In this document: piece after piece, positions 24,281-36,199 of the stretch | Numbering within the stretch: the stretch's first letter is position 1 | Layout: each line of letters starts with the position of its first letter | Origin: Henckelia pumila | Lineage: Eukaryota > Streptophyta > Magnoliopsida > Lamiales > Gesneriaceae | Length of the DNA: 64,000 nucleotides | Assembly (NCBI RefSeq): GCF_033568475.1 | Contig: NC_133123.1 | Location: forward strand, 17,470,622 to 17,534,621 | Direction: 5' to 3' | Notes under the pieces: model-generated | Told to the model about the DNA's origin: nothing | Databases searched by the model: none | The model's input: the letters and a program-made list of their open reading frames with translations, nothing else | Translations under genes and position numbers: made by a program

Positions 24281-24510
24281 AACATATGCACATGTCGCTT
24301 GCTTGTATAGAGCATTATTTTAATGAAAATAAAATAAAATAAATGTGAAATAAAAAAAATAGAAAAATGACATATTCACATATAAATATCCAAAAAATAT
24401 ATATAATATTTTTGTAATTAAATCGCTATAAAAACATATTAAATTAATTAATAACAAATTTGATATTGGACAATGATATCAAAAGATCTCAAATTTAATA
24501 ATATATCATA
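24281..24510. repeat. duplicated segment A', copy 2
   Basis: Direct copy of 23631-23868, continuous with segment B. It shows what the A/B junction looked like before the 6.6-kb insertion in unit 1. Confidence 0.85.
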
Positions 24511-25076
24511 GACAACGATCCCAATTTTTTTTAAAAAGAAATTATAATATATTAATATGGTCACGTAAGTGCCAACGTGCATAAAGATTAAATGAAGCAA
24601 AGTAGTGTACGTTTCATGTAAATTTGGGAGAGCAAATATCATTTCTAATAATGTGATAAGTTTGAACTTACTTTACGTCTTGAAAAACAAAGTAGTGTTT
24701 GATTTGTTGAACTAACTTCTATTTCAAGTATGCATAGAATGTGGTTACGCTTGCACTAATCCATGGAAAAACAAGCCCTACATGTATTGTGCCATGGAAA
24801 CAATATCATAAAGACTAACAATTAATGCACATGTGTTGTTTGTATTTAAAAAATTAATTTTTACTCAAGATATTTTATTTTTCGTGAAATTTATATTATT
24901 TAAAAAATAATTTATTTTGAACATAAAACAAAATAGATAACCACGTTAAAGTAATATTAATTTATAACCTCTTCTAATAAGTGATTATCGACTTTTCCTT
25001 AACAAATTTGATACGTAGATTTTCTAAACTAGTTTATGAGTATTGTAGATATTATTCATCACTGCAAAGACAATCT

Positions 25077-25132
<56 letters not shown>

Positions 25133-25154
25133 TTCTACTTTGTTATATCTATAC
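24511..25154. other. AT-rich spacer with (TA)n tract
   Basis: No gene. A (TA)n tract lies at about 25078-25129. The 48-bp stretch at 25019-25065 is repeated at 25840-25888 (attttctaaactagtttatg and following). Confidence 0.6.
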
Positions 25155-25754
25155 CAGTGTTTTTATAACCGAATTGGTGATCGAACCGGTCTACCTAAAA
25201 AAATAATTTAACCGGTCGGATCATTTTAACGGGACGGTCGAACCGAAAAACCGTTTATATAATATAATATAATAAATAATATATTTTGAATTTTAAAAAC
25301 TCAAAAATATATATAAATAGACAAAAAAATATATATTTGTCATAGTTTGAAAGCTAAATAAATATGTAAATATATTTAAAATATCAATTATAGTTATAAA
25401 TTATTTAAATACTTAATTATTTAATTTAAAAAACCAAAATTTATTAAAATATTTTTTTAATGAAGTACAAATTCCAAATAATCGTGTATATATATATATA
25501 TAAATATTAAATTTAAAGTTTAAAAATAAAAAATAAAAAATTTTGAAAAAAAATAAAAAAATTCAAAAAACAACCGGTTTAACCGGCTTAACCGGTTTAA
25601 CCCGTTTTCCGGTTATTGACCGGTCCAACCGGTTCTTGATCGATTTTGATTGGTTCTGACCAGTTGGACCGATTTTCCGGTTTTTGATGGAGATCCGGAC
25701 CTGACCGACGACCGGTTCTCGGTCGAACCGGCCGGTCCAGTTCTAAAAACACTG
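25155..25754. mobile_element. hAT-type non-autonomous element, perfect 8-bp target duplication
   Basis: The ends are CAGTGTTTTTATAACC and its near inverse GGTCCAGTTCTAAAAACACT plus G. The subterminal regions are rich in ACCGGT/AACCGG motifs. The 8-mer ATCTATAC flanks both sides exactly (25147-25154 and 25755-25762), as for hAT transposase. No open frame. 600 bp. Confidence 0.92.
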
Positions 25755-25762
25755 ATCTATAC

Positions 25763-26312
25763 TATATATAAAGATTGGGACCCTTGGTGATCCGACCTTA
25801 TTACACCAATTAGCTTTTACAAAAATATCCCTACATAAATTTTCTAAACTAGTTTATGATCATTTTGAAGATATTATTTGTCACTGCATGTGTCCTCAAA
25901 AGTAATGAGAAGAACAACAGAATGCCGAAAAATGGAGCATTGGGAGCTGCAATGCCGCCTCTTCACCAGCAGGCAATATCTAAGCAAAAAATCTCACCTC
26001 TTGTGTTGCTTTACCTTTGTTTGTAGTGTCATTCTTTGTCATTTTATTGACTCTCTATGAAATTTATTCAGTATGTTATAAATATTATTTTTGCATGTTG
26101 AAAAATTATATATTAAATTTTATTTTTGAATTTATATTTTAAATAATTTATAATACTGGAAAATTATATATTAAATTTTAATTTTTTTTGTTTTTTATAT
26201 TAAAAAAACAAAAGTTTTTCACCGTTATCGTAGATAGTTTAAACATATATTTATTTTTAAAACAACATTTAATTTTTTTTATAAAAAAACTTATAAAATT
26301 ATTTATAAATAA
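25763..26312. other. spacer; Helitron-like 5' end at the left
   Basis: The sequence TCTATACTATATATAAAG restarting at 25756 resembles the 5' end of plant Helitrons, and the hAT element above seems to have landed within it. No 3' Helitron end was found. A 60-codon frame at 25878-26060 has no recognisable domain. Confidence 0.35.
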
Positions 26313-26321
26313 TTATCTAAA

Positions 26322-27335
26322 GGGAAAATGATCAATAAATCCCCATAAGAAAACTTATATTTGTCCTCAGTCCCCGTGTCAGCAAATATTTGTTCCCACT
26401 CTCTGTCAAAGTTCAGACATTTGTTTCAACTCCCTATTTGAGCACAAAATACGAAAATGCCCTCACTTTCTTTTGAAACCCAATAATACCCCTAACTTTT
26501 TAAAAATAAAATAAAAATTACTTATAATGCAGACAACGTACAGTTTCTTTCCATCATTCTTGTTGAAATTCTCCACAAATTTATCCTTCAATCGTAAACG
26601 ACTAATCCAACGATCGCAATATTGCAGATCTGCTTCGAATCGGATTGAAGAAAGTTGCTAATCGTTGTGAATTGTTTCTGGACCATGAAAATCCTTTTGA
26701 AGAACCATTATTTCAAAGATTTTAAGGTATTATTTTAGGTTTTTAAAAATTTGCAGCCAAGAAATTGAATTGCACTGTTTGATGTAGTGTAATTATTTTT
26801 ATATATCCTTTTTAATTGAACGATTCTTTAAGATTTGTTATGGTTTTAGTGATTGTATTAAATTTTTGTGTTATCGGGTGAATGGTACAGAGTTTTTTTT
26901 TCAATCTCTGGTTTTTCCGTCTGTGGGTGAGAATGAATATTATTTATTGGAATTTTGAGATAGAGTAACTGAAATTCCTTGTTGTTCTCAATTATAACGA
27001 TTTAATTCTGAACCGTAATGGTTTTAGTGCTGCATTATGACTTAGATATTGATAATTTTTATCATTAAAATAAAAATGGGCTACTTAAATTTTTTATTGT
27101 GTGCTGTTTTTTTGTATGTCATGTGCTATACGAATGAATATATGATTTTCAGTTTAGATCTTATTATATTGAATGTAGTTTTTTTAATAGTTTGATAATG
27201 AAATCTAGAAATGATTCTTGTAATATCTCCTTTTTTGGTTGTTACAAGTGAAAATACAGATTTGTGTGATTTCAATCTTCATTGGATGTAGTTTGATGAA
27301 TATTTTTGTGAGCATGAGAACAATGTGCTGAAATT
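26322..27335. repeat. left terminal inverted repeat of the Mutator-like element
   Basis: About 1.01 kb, the inverse of 36200-37201. The arms differ by scattered substitutions and small indels, so the element is not fresh. Identity was not computed. Confidence 0.88.
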
Positions 27336-29400
27336 TCATTAGAAACCATGATTCTTCGATATGTATCTCCACTACAGTTTGAGAAGTATTATACTTTCAT
27401 ATCAATGCACTCTATTCGACGAGTTTATTTTTCTCGAATGGACATCCTAAGATTATCAAGGCAGCTGAACGACTATTTATGGGAAGTCATCATGCTTATT
27501 ATTTGTAACATTTAGTAGATAATTTTGTGAAGCTAATAATACTAAATTATTTATTATTCTCTAATTTTATTAAAATTTTCATACACGATTTTATCTTTTT
27601 AAGCTCACTGTAAATTATTTTGTTTTTATTTAGGTGTTGAGAAGTTATCGTCGACATAACAAAAAATATTGTGCTTTCAATCAAGAAAGCAACTTATGCT
27701 CCATCTTTACATTTACATAGGAGAAAACTAGTGGTTATGGAAGTTGGCTCGAGCACGGACCTTCGAGGAGATATGCTTGTTCTAGTGGAAGCATTGTTGG
27801 TTTACGCTTGATTTAATGATTCTGTGGAACACACTATTGTTTTATATTAATTTGAGTTCTCGTTGTAGTGTACTCTTATGTATTGGGTTCTCTTGTGTTG
27901 TCATATCGTGTGAAGTTGGGTCGTAAGACATAGTTTATTTAGAAGTTGTTTAGTTGGAACTTATTTTTGTGTTTAAAGATGATGATAGATACTTGAATGA
28001 TGAGTACTTTTAGTGATTAATTTATGAAATATGTTCTTTGTTTAATTTAGTTTTTATTTAAATTTTAATGTTTGATTTATGATTTGAGGCGCAATCAATG
28101 TTTGATTTATGATTAAAACATATTTTATATGTAGTGAGCAGGGCAGATCATAATGATATTACTTTTTGTTTTATTGTGAGGGTAAAATATAATTTTATGA
28201 TCATAAATCAGATAGTCATTTTGTATTTTATGAACGTACCATGAGTACTACATATTAACACTTATGCAACTGATCTCTGTCTTTATATCCTAGAACTTTA
28301 CACGTTACAACTTAAAAACAAATCGACATATTCAATATAATCGATTAAATTCGGGAATTTGAATCATACATTACCAAAAAAGTGAGTTTCATACTGCCTC
28401 AAATAAACGAGTCATAAAAGTGTGCCATATTGCCTAAAAATTGAATATTTTATTCTCAATTTTCTATTTGTTTATTCCAAAAAAATATGAGATTATTCCA
28501 AATATATTTGAAGTTATCCCAAATCAGGGACAATGCATGCGTCTCATATATTTGACAAATTTTGTGCATTTGCAAAGAATGAATATCTTACATTCCAGAC
28601 TGTCTGTCTGATTATCCCGCAAATATCCGAGATTGTTCCAAATATATTTAAAATTATCCCGAATCAAGACAATTGAAACTAATTTAATATCTCTTGGGAA
28701 CGTCGATCATAGTGGCCCAAAATTTTATCCTGAGACGTAGAACGTTATGTGCTCAATTGAGAAACATTTATACTCTTCTTGCTCATGTGTTGTGCCAGAT
28801 CCCATTATCACATATGTTCTTTAATATTGGAGTTCAAATACACTTGTCGTATTGCAAATTGAGGTAATCGATGTCAAAATATCACACTCAATAGTTTTTT
28901 AAGTTTAGAATTACCTTTAATTATGCAAAGAATGAGTCACTTATATCCAATTGCTAGTATATTTGAGTCGCAAATATCCGAGATTGTTCTAAATTAATAT
29001 AAAATGATATCTAATCTTAGAAAATTCGAAACTAATTTGTTTTCACTAAATGTTAGTGGCCCAAAATTTTATGTGATTACAATAATCTCATAAAATTAGA
29101 TCGTGATTGTTCTACATATTTAATATGAATTAGTTAATTAAACACACAAAAAATAGGGATTACCCTTGAAGCATGCTTTAACTATTTCTTGTTTTGAACG
29201 GATATGTGTCTCAAGCCTCCAAACCCTCAAGCCTTCTCCGATGTTCTCTCAAAATCGAACATAGGCTTATTTGTGCGTGATCACAACTTTCTGTCAGCGT
29301 ATACCCTAACCAAACTGAAACCAATAAGCGAATGGAAGTGATGAAGTGTACCGATAGAGCTTAATAATGAGGGGTATGTGGTAGTCAAAGTCTTTGATTG
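27336..29400. other. left interior of the Mutator-like element
   Basis: No recognisable gene. Diverged copies of a phrase 'cgcaaatatccgagattgttccaaat...' occur near 28617 and 28972 (a further one near 32527), so part of the interior is an old degenerate repeat. A possible intron acceptor (ttatttag/gtgttgag) lies near 27634, with no convincing exon. Confidence 0.4.
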
Positions 29401-29410
29401 GTCAATGTAT

Positions 29411-31030
29411 ACTAGGAGAGTGTGATCCTCATAACCCACAATGTTTGTCCTACAATCGAAAAACATTGTTCTCGATTCAATAATATTTATCTCATCTCTG
29501 CGTGCTAGTTGTGCTCGATCTTGCACTCACATGTTCTGAAAGATGAGTGGAATTAGAATAAATGATAGTCCTCAAAGATGAGAAAACATCATATTAAACA
29601 AGTTAAGAGTTTGAATTTTGGAAAATATACCCATATTGTATACATTGGGTGGCAATGGACATCCACAAATGGTGCTCTCATTGGGTCATGATCAATGTCT
29701 TCCTCCTACACCTTAGACAAGAGTGTGGAAAGACACATTACTAGACAAACACTTGGGTGATGGTTCTACCAATCTCTAGGGATTGAAAACTCCGCTCCAC
29801 TTGTGTCATGAAGTGTATTATAGGATATTGGTGCATGTTAACATGGATATGTCTTTTTGTTCCGCAAATAAAAAATATTATTCTGCATAAGTCTAAGATT
29901 GTTCATAATACATGACATTTTGATCCAAAGCCACTTTAACTAGGAGAGTATGATCCTCATGACCCACAATGTTTGTCCTACAATCGAAACATATTGTTCT
30001 CGATTCAATAATATTTATCCCATCTATGCGTACTAGTTGTGCTCGATCTCGTACTCACATGTTCTAAAAGATGAGTGAAATTAGAGTAAATGATAGTCCT
30101 CAAAGATGAGAAAACATCATATTAAAAAGTTAATAATTTGGATTTTGAAAAATATACCCCTATTGTATACATTGGGTGGCAATGAACATCCACAAATGGT
30201 GCTCTCATTGGGTCATGATCAATGTCTTCCTCCTACACCTTAGACAAGAGTGGGGCAAGACACATTACTACACAAACACTTGGGTGATGGTTCTACCAAT
30301 ATCTAGGGATTGAAAACCCATCTCCACTTGTGTCATGCAATGTATTATAGGATATTGGTGCATGTTAACATAGACATGTCTTCTTGTTCCGCAAATCAAA
30401 AATATTATTCTGCATAAGTCTGAGATTGTTCATAATACATGACATTTTGATTCAAAGCCACTTTAACTAGGAGAGTATGATCCTCATGACCCACAATGTT
30501 TGTCCTACAATCGAAACATATTGTTCTCGATTCAATAATATTTATCCCATCTATGCGTACTAGCTGTGCTCGATCTCGCACTCACATGTTCTGAAAGATG
30601 AGTGGAATTAGAGTAAATGATAGTCCTCAAAGATGAGAAAACATCATATTAAACAAGTTAATAGTATGGATTTTGGAAAATATATCCATATTGTATACAT
30701 TGGGTGGCAATGGACATTCACAAATGGTACTCTCATTGGGTCATGATCAATGTCTTCATCATACAACTTAGACAAGAGTGGAGCAAGACACATTACTAGA
30801 CAAACACTTGAGTGATGGTTCTACCAATCTCTATGGACTGAAAACTCATCTCCACTTGTGTCATGCAGTGTATTATAGGATATTGACGCATGTTAACATG
30901 AACATGTCTTCTTGTTCCGCAAATCAAAAATAATATTCTGCATAAGTCTGAGATTGTTCCTAGTTAATACATGACATTTTGATTCAAAGCCACTTTCACT
31001 AGGAGAGTGTGATCCTCATGTCCCACAATA
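29411..31030. repeat. tandem repeat, about 530-bp unit, three copies plus a stub
   Basis: The phrase 'actaggagagt[ag]tgatcctcat' starts at 29411, 29939, 30466 and 30998, giving spacings of 528, 527 and 532 bp. The units share most of their length ('cacaatgtttgtcctac', 'attgggtggcaatg', 'gggtcatgatcaatgtcttc'). The fourth breaks off about 30 bp in, shortly before the solo LTR. An 81-codon minus-strand frame at 29281-29526 covers the start of unit 1 but is not open in the other units. Confidence 0.92.
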
Positions 31031-31052
31031 TTGAGCAATGAATAATATTGTT

Positions 31053-32419
31053 TATAGTGACCCTTACCCGGATCACCTACTAAACAGAACTTAGGCATGC
31101 AATTAACTTAATTAAACAGAAATCAGAATTCAACTGCGGAAATCATAACATTTATATAATCTCAAGAAAAGAAATCTGTAAATATCCAAAATAATATACA
31201 ACCAAATCGAATAGCTGTATAAACCCAAAACAACAGAATAAAAACCTAAACGAAGCTCCAGTTGAACAACCACTGCCTAGCCCCTCTTGGATCCACCCGC
31301 CTCGTCCAATCGCAAACCTGCCTCATGGAATAGGGTGTCCAGAAACACAGAGTACGAGACGTGAGCATAAAACGCTCAGCACGAGAGTATGAGTATACAT
31401 GCATTCAAAGTGAACTCCCTAAAAACTTGAGGTCAAGGATCAGATAACAGAGACAGACCGGGCCCTGGTATGTAGCACGCTATGCCGTCGCTGCAGGAGG
31501 TTGCTCCCATACCAAATACCAGTGGATATGCCGGACCCAAATCGATGAAAGTCCAACCACTAACAGGATAGGTAAAACCCTACTATAAACATCTCGAACG
31601 AAATAGCTCAATATGCAAATGCATGCAGCATAAATCAATGACATATAAATCATGCAGCCACATAATACATGCATACTCAGTCAGGATATCTCGAACAGTA
31701 CTTTCGTACCTCAAATACTAGGCAAGTGCTATCAGCCCTAGGTCAACGCCTATAATCCATGCTACACTGCCAAATGATACTACTATCATTATAGCGCTCT
31801 AAAAGCCTTAACTAAGCTAAAGCATACTTCTAAATATTTTTAGGAAGCAAAAGCTATACCTTCGTCCGTCGTTAGTCCTTTGCTGTCGATTGCCTCAAAA
31901 CTAGGTCGCAGCTCCGCTACGACGCCTGGACTGCTATGCCACTTCCGGATTCCCAACGGGACGCCTAGAATTCCCTAGATCTGAGTTAGAAGACTAAGGA
32001 ATTGAGAGAGAAAAGAGGAATTGGTGCACTCAAATGTGAGCTCGGCACCCCCTATTTATAGACAGAGTTCGGGCCCTCCGAACTGACTTCGGAGCCTCCG
32101 AACACGTTCGGATCGTCCAAACCCAATATTACGTCATTGATTACGTCAGCATAATGATGTCATCCATGACGACTGTCGACAGCACATTCGGAGCATCCGA
32201 ACAACTCTTCGGATCGTCCGAACCCTGACTTCGGACCGTCCGAACTCACCAACGGAGCCTCCGAACCCGACGACCCTCGAACTATTTTCGAGCGTTCTGA
32301 ATCCATTTCCGAACTCTGTTAATCCATCTGGGACTCCCTTAATCATGTTTTATTACGTCTAAACATGATCGTAATATTAATTACTCATAAATCGATAATT
32401 CCGGATACGGGTTACTACA
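31053..32419 (-). mobile_element. solo LTR with TTGTT target duplication
   Basis: Fossil. Same LTR family as 19861-21492 and 60321-61673. TTGTT occurs directly before (31048-31052) and after (32420-32424) the LTR. CTATAAATAG lies at 32052-32061 on the minus strand, and next to it an array of palindromes such as TTCGGATCGTCCGAAC and TTCGGACCGTCCGAAC (32066-32275). No internal region. Confidence 0.88.
32066..32275. repeat. array of TCGGA-N-TCCGA palindromes in LTR
   Basis: About seven units with the frame (T)TCGGAnCnTCCGAAC and a variable centre, for example GGAGCATCCGAAC, GGATCGTCCGAAC, GGACCGTCCGAAC and GGAGCCTCCGAACC. They sit upstream of the LTR TATA box. Confidence 0.85.
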
Positions 32420-32424
32420 TTGTT

Positions 32425-33960
32425 ACACATGATCTCATTGAATAATGAAAAATATATATTCTCTTATATATTTGCCAAAATAGTATATATAACATAAGAT
32501 GACCAACACTCAAGTAATTGGATGATGATTCCGAGATTGTTGCAAATTAATTTTGATTTATTCCAAATTCTAAAGAATTTGAACCTAATTTATTTTAGTT
32601 GGTTGACATGTTCTTCTTAGTAAGATTATTCGAATATATATTTATATATGTCATCATAAGATTTATATATATATATAGTCGATCATAAAATTTTTTACTT
32701 GGTTGACATATTCAGTCTTATTAAAACAATTTATCAACCTAAAAAGACGAATAACTATGCTAAATTAAACAAATTAGGTACTATTATCTTTAATTTTTGT
32801 ACCAAAAATACAGAACATACATAAAAATTGATTTCACTGAAACTTAAATAACAGATTGAATCACATCGAGTTTACAACATGTCTTTCTACTAATTAATTA
32901 TTGTCATACTTACATCAACCCAAAAACATAACCATACAATAAAAATAACTCAAAATTATTTTCCAGCGATCCATGTTCAACAGATAATATATTCATTTCT
33001 TCAGATAACATACTTGCAGCAACACAAGTTCGATTAGTGTCCATCTTCACCGTCTTTTTATTTGTTCTCATTTCTTCTGTGTCACGGGCTACTCCAATGA
33101 ACTCACAAAATGCATTAACAAACAGATTCAAAAAAATTAAAGAACCAAAATAAAGTTTAAGAAAAATTGGATTTACCATAATCATTTAATCATTTCAAAT
33201 GAATAATTTTTCCAATGAAGCAGCCGACAATATAAACAGAAATCATATAACAAATTCAAGAACAAAAACATAAAAATAGAGATAAACACATGAAAATAAA
33301 TAACTAAAAAATAATTTATGAACCTTAAAATACAATTGAAGGATTTAGAGTAAAAAAATCAACTGTGATAACCAAATAAATAAATGAGTATGATTTTATC
33401 AAATTAAATAATAAAACACTCGCAATTGTCGATAACGAAATCAAAGTCAAGCATTTAAAACAAAATTTACGAACTTCTGCATAATCATTCTACAATTTCG
33501 AACAATTAATCAAAGGAAACAAATAAATAATTTAAACAAGAAAGTGACCACAATCAACACTAGAACACTACAAATTTGGGACAAAGGGACACAATCGAGA
33601 ATTACAAAAAAAACACCAAAAATCAACACCAAAACGCAGAAACCTTCAAATATTTGCGGAAACAAATAATATTTAATCGATTTTCAAGATGAAAACATAT
33701 TTTGAAAAAAAACCTTCAAACTTTTTATGTGTTTCATATTCGTCTTCACCTACGACCATTTATAGATTCCATTCTCAACTCAATCAATAAAAAACATAAC
33801 ATTCAATACAATAAGACTAAAAAATGCAGATCGAGGCTTATTCATAACACATTCCACAACAACAAAAATAATAACAAGATAAAAATTTTAGGCAGCTGAT
33901 TTGAATATTACAAGGAATATCCACATAATATTTATAATCCAGTACTAAACGATGAAAATT
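32425..33960. other. interior of the Mutator-like element
   Basis: AT-rich. A 91-codon minus-strand frame (32910-33185; begins MIMVNPIFLKLYFGSLIFLN) has a hydrophobic start but no recognised domain. Nothing else is clear. Confidence 0.35.
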
Positions 33961-33973
33961 GACAATGAAATTA

Positions 33974-34162
33974 TTATAATCGAGAATAACTACAAATTTC
34001 TATTAGTACAACAATACAAAATAATGGAATAATGAATATTACAAGTGCGTGTACAAATAGAGAAAAAGTATGTGGTGAAAAATCGCTGGTAAGTACAAGA
34101 CTCGTGAGCATGATGATCATAGTCGTTATGAAAAATAGCCTTATAAATGTCATCATCTTCAT
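33974..34162 (-). CDS. possible small secreted-peptide exon, unknown
   Basis: An open frame of 62 codons starting MKMMTFIRLFFITTMIIMLT, which looks like a signal peptide, then SLVLTSDFSPHTF. Upstream on the same strand is a good TATA box (TATAAATA, near 34238-34245) followed by a leader rich in CT and CA. This is promoter-like order at suitable spacing. The second hydrophobic half may be intron read-through, because a possible donor (CTT/GTACTT) lies after MLTSL. I do not recognise the gene. It could be a captured host fragment inside the Mutator-like element, or chance. Confidence 0.25.
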   Translation of the reverse strand: MKMMTFIRLFFITTMIIMLTSLVLTSDFSPHTFSLFVHALVIFIIPLFCIVVLIEICSYSRL

Positions 34163-34390
34163 CTTCGAAAAATCGAGGAGAAATTATTTTGAGAGAAAGA
34201 GTGAATTTGGTGTGATTGAAAATGAGTTTGAGTGAACATATTTATAGGGCAAAAAATAGCCGTTTGTTACCGTTGGGGGTAAGAAAAAATCGAGTATGTG
34301 TTGAATAAAAATTTGTGATAATCATGTGATGTATATAATAATAATCATAATTAAATATACGCAATAAAATATATATCATATCACGTTAAT

Positions 34391-34610
34391 ATAAGGTCAG
34401 TGTCATAGACAGCCTCTTATATAATAACATGAAATTATACAAATATAATTAGAAAATAAAATTATATAAGCAGTAATGTATAATCATATCACGTTATTAT
34501 AAGGTCGGTGTCATATACAGCCTCTTATATAATAACATGAAATTATACAAATATAATTACACAATAAAATTATATAAGCAGTAATGTATAATCATATCAC
34601 GTTATTATTT
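34391..34610. repeat. tandem repeat, 108-bp unit, two copies
   Basis: The phrase 'ataaggtc[ag]gtgtcata' starts at 34391 and 34499. The intervening text is nearly identical in both units, ending 'aatcatatcacgttatta'. Confidence 0.9.
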
Positions 34611-35128
34611 AAAAACCTTAGAAGCTTTTATACTTGTCGTATCCCTTACTGGGAGTGTGGGATGTCGTCTTAACATTCTCCCAGGATTTATAACAAGTTT
34701 TTAAAAACTTATTTTTTTTTATCATGTCTGATAAAAACATGATATTATATATTAAATATATACACAACAAACAAATAAACAATAAAATAAATATACTTAC
34801 TTGTTAAATATTTTTGTCTTTTCTTTGTGTTTTGGAGCGTCGAAAATTATAGAGAACCTTCGAGCGATCGTGCTGATAACGTGTTGTAAAAAGTAAAAAT
34901 TTATGGTAAAAACTAAAAACTCTAAAACTCAAAATATATATCAAACCAAACACTTATAAAATCTTCTCTCTAAACTTGTGTTATTTCTTCACAAATGTTG
35001 AGGTCTATTTATAGATCCTCAATTGAGAAATGTCCAAAAATAAATATGTTATCCATTACATAATCAAAAATTAAAATATCATCACATTACCATCACAATA
35101 ATTTTCAATCTAATTTTAATATATAATT

Positions 35129-35130
<2 letters not shown>
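34610..35130 (-). mobile_element. possible short LTR-element remnant
   Basis: Fossil, low confidence. On the minus strand an LTR-like sequence with CTATAAATAG-type TATA (near 35008-35017) ends close to 34886. It is followed by TTATCAGCACGA, a sequence often seen at primer sites of short plant LTR elements, and farther on by a purine-rich GGGAGAATGTT (near 34674). The two ends do not obviously match each other. Confidence 0.3.
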
Positions 35131-35166
<36 letters not shown>

Positions 35167-35293
35167 ATTTTTCTTTTCTAAATTATTTAGCATTTATTAA
35201 TTATATTTTTCTTTTCTAAATTATTTAGCATTTATTAATTAGGCACCGACAGCTTTCTAGGACGATTGATTTGGACAAGTAAACTTTTTGTTA

Positions 35294-35359
<66 letters not shown>

Positions 35360-36199
35360 GAGGTTGTATGCCTATATAGAACATTCGTGGCAGCTAAATT
35401 ATTGTCATAATTTTTTTGATTTTAAATCTTGATTGTTTTTTTTTTTTTAAGGAATCTTGAGAATGATTTTTGCATCGTAATTATCAAAACAAACATGTAG
35501 AACACATTTGATCGTATATTCGTGTCATTGACAAAAAATAAAAATAAAAAATTCATCGTGCTTCTAAGAATATATCGAGCAATACAATATAGCCAAACCC
35601 GGTTGTATTTTGCTCAATATATCATGCATTGAAAACTTTGATCTATCAAATTTATTTTACCTATAATATTTAGAGCCCCTCATGAATTTATGTAATTTTC
35701 AAGACCCACTTATATATGTAAAATATAAAAGTTGTCCATCAAATTTGTATAATTCACGCTATGTACGGAACTTCAACATAACCATAACACAACATACAAA
35801 ACACTCAAAGAATCACTCAATTGGAAAGAAAAAAAAAAACCCAATCATCCCGATGGAATTGCATCTAAATTTTTTTTAATTTTTCAGAAAAAAAAATCTA
35901 CCTTAAACTTGTTGTTTCGATGTTGGTTCTACGAAAAGATTTTTAAAATCTAACGATTCTTAGCTTTAAACTCTTTTCGCCTCAGTTTGTTGCACAAAAC
36001 ATCGACACAAATATATTGATCGTCGTTAATTTAGCCGTCAATGAAGGATTCAAGTACAAGACAAATTGGGAAAACGTTTGATTGGAAAGAGAGAAGAAGA
36101 ACTATTAAATAAATATTTATTGGTCAATGGGTATTAGTGAGTTTTCATATTATTTCAGGGTAATTTTATAATTTCACCTCAATTGGGGAGTCCAAACAA
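35131..36199. other. right interior of the Mutator-like element
   Basis: It contains (TA)n tracts at about 35134-35164 and 35299-35356 and a 38-bp direct duplication at 35167-35242 (tttttcttttctaaattatt and following). No gene recognised; the 65-codon frame at 35682-35879 has no domain. Confidence 0.5.

Noticed and set aside
29281-29526. 81-codon minus-strand frame in the tandem repeat
   Set aside because: It is not kept open in the other units of the same repeat and has no recognised domain.
28617-32600. CRISPR-like or rRNA spacer-like array
   Set aside because: The units are about 530 bp and diverged, without short direct repeats and unique spacers; eukaryotic transposon interior.
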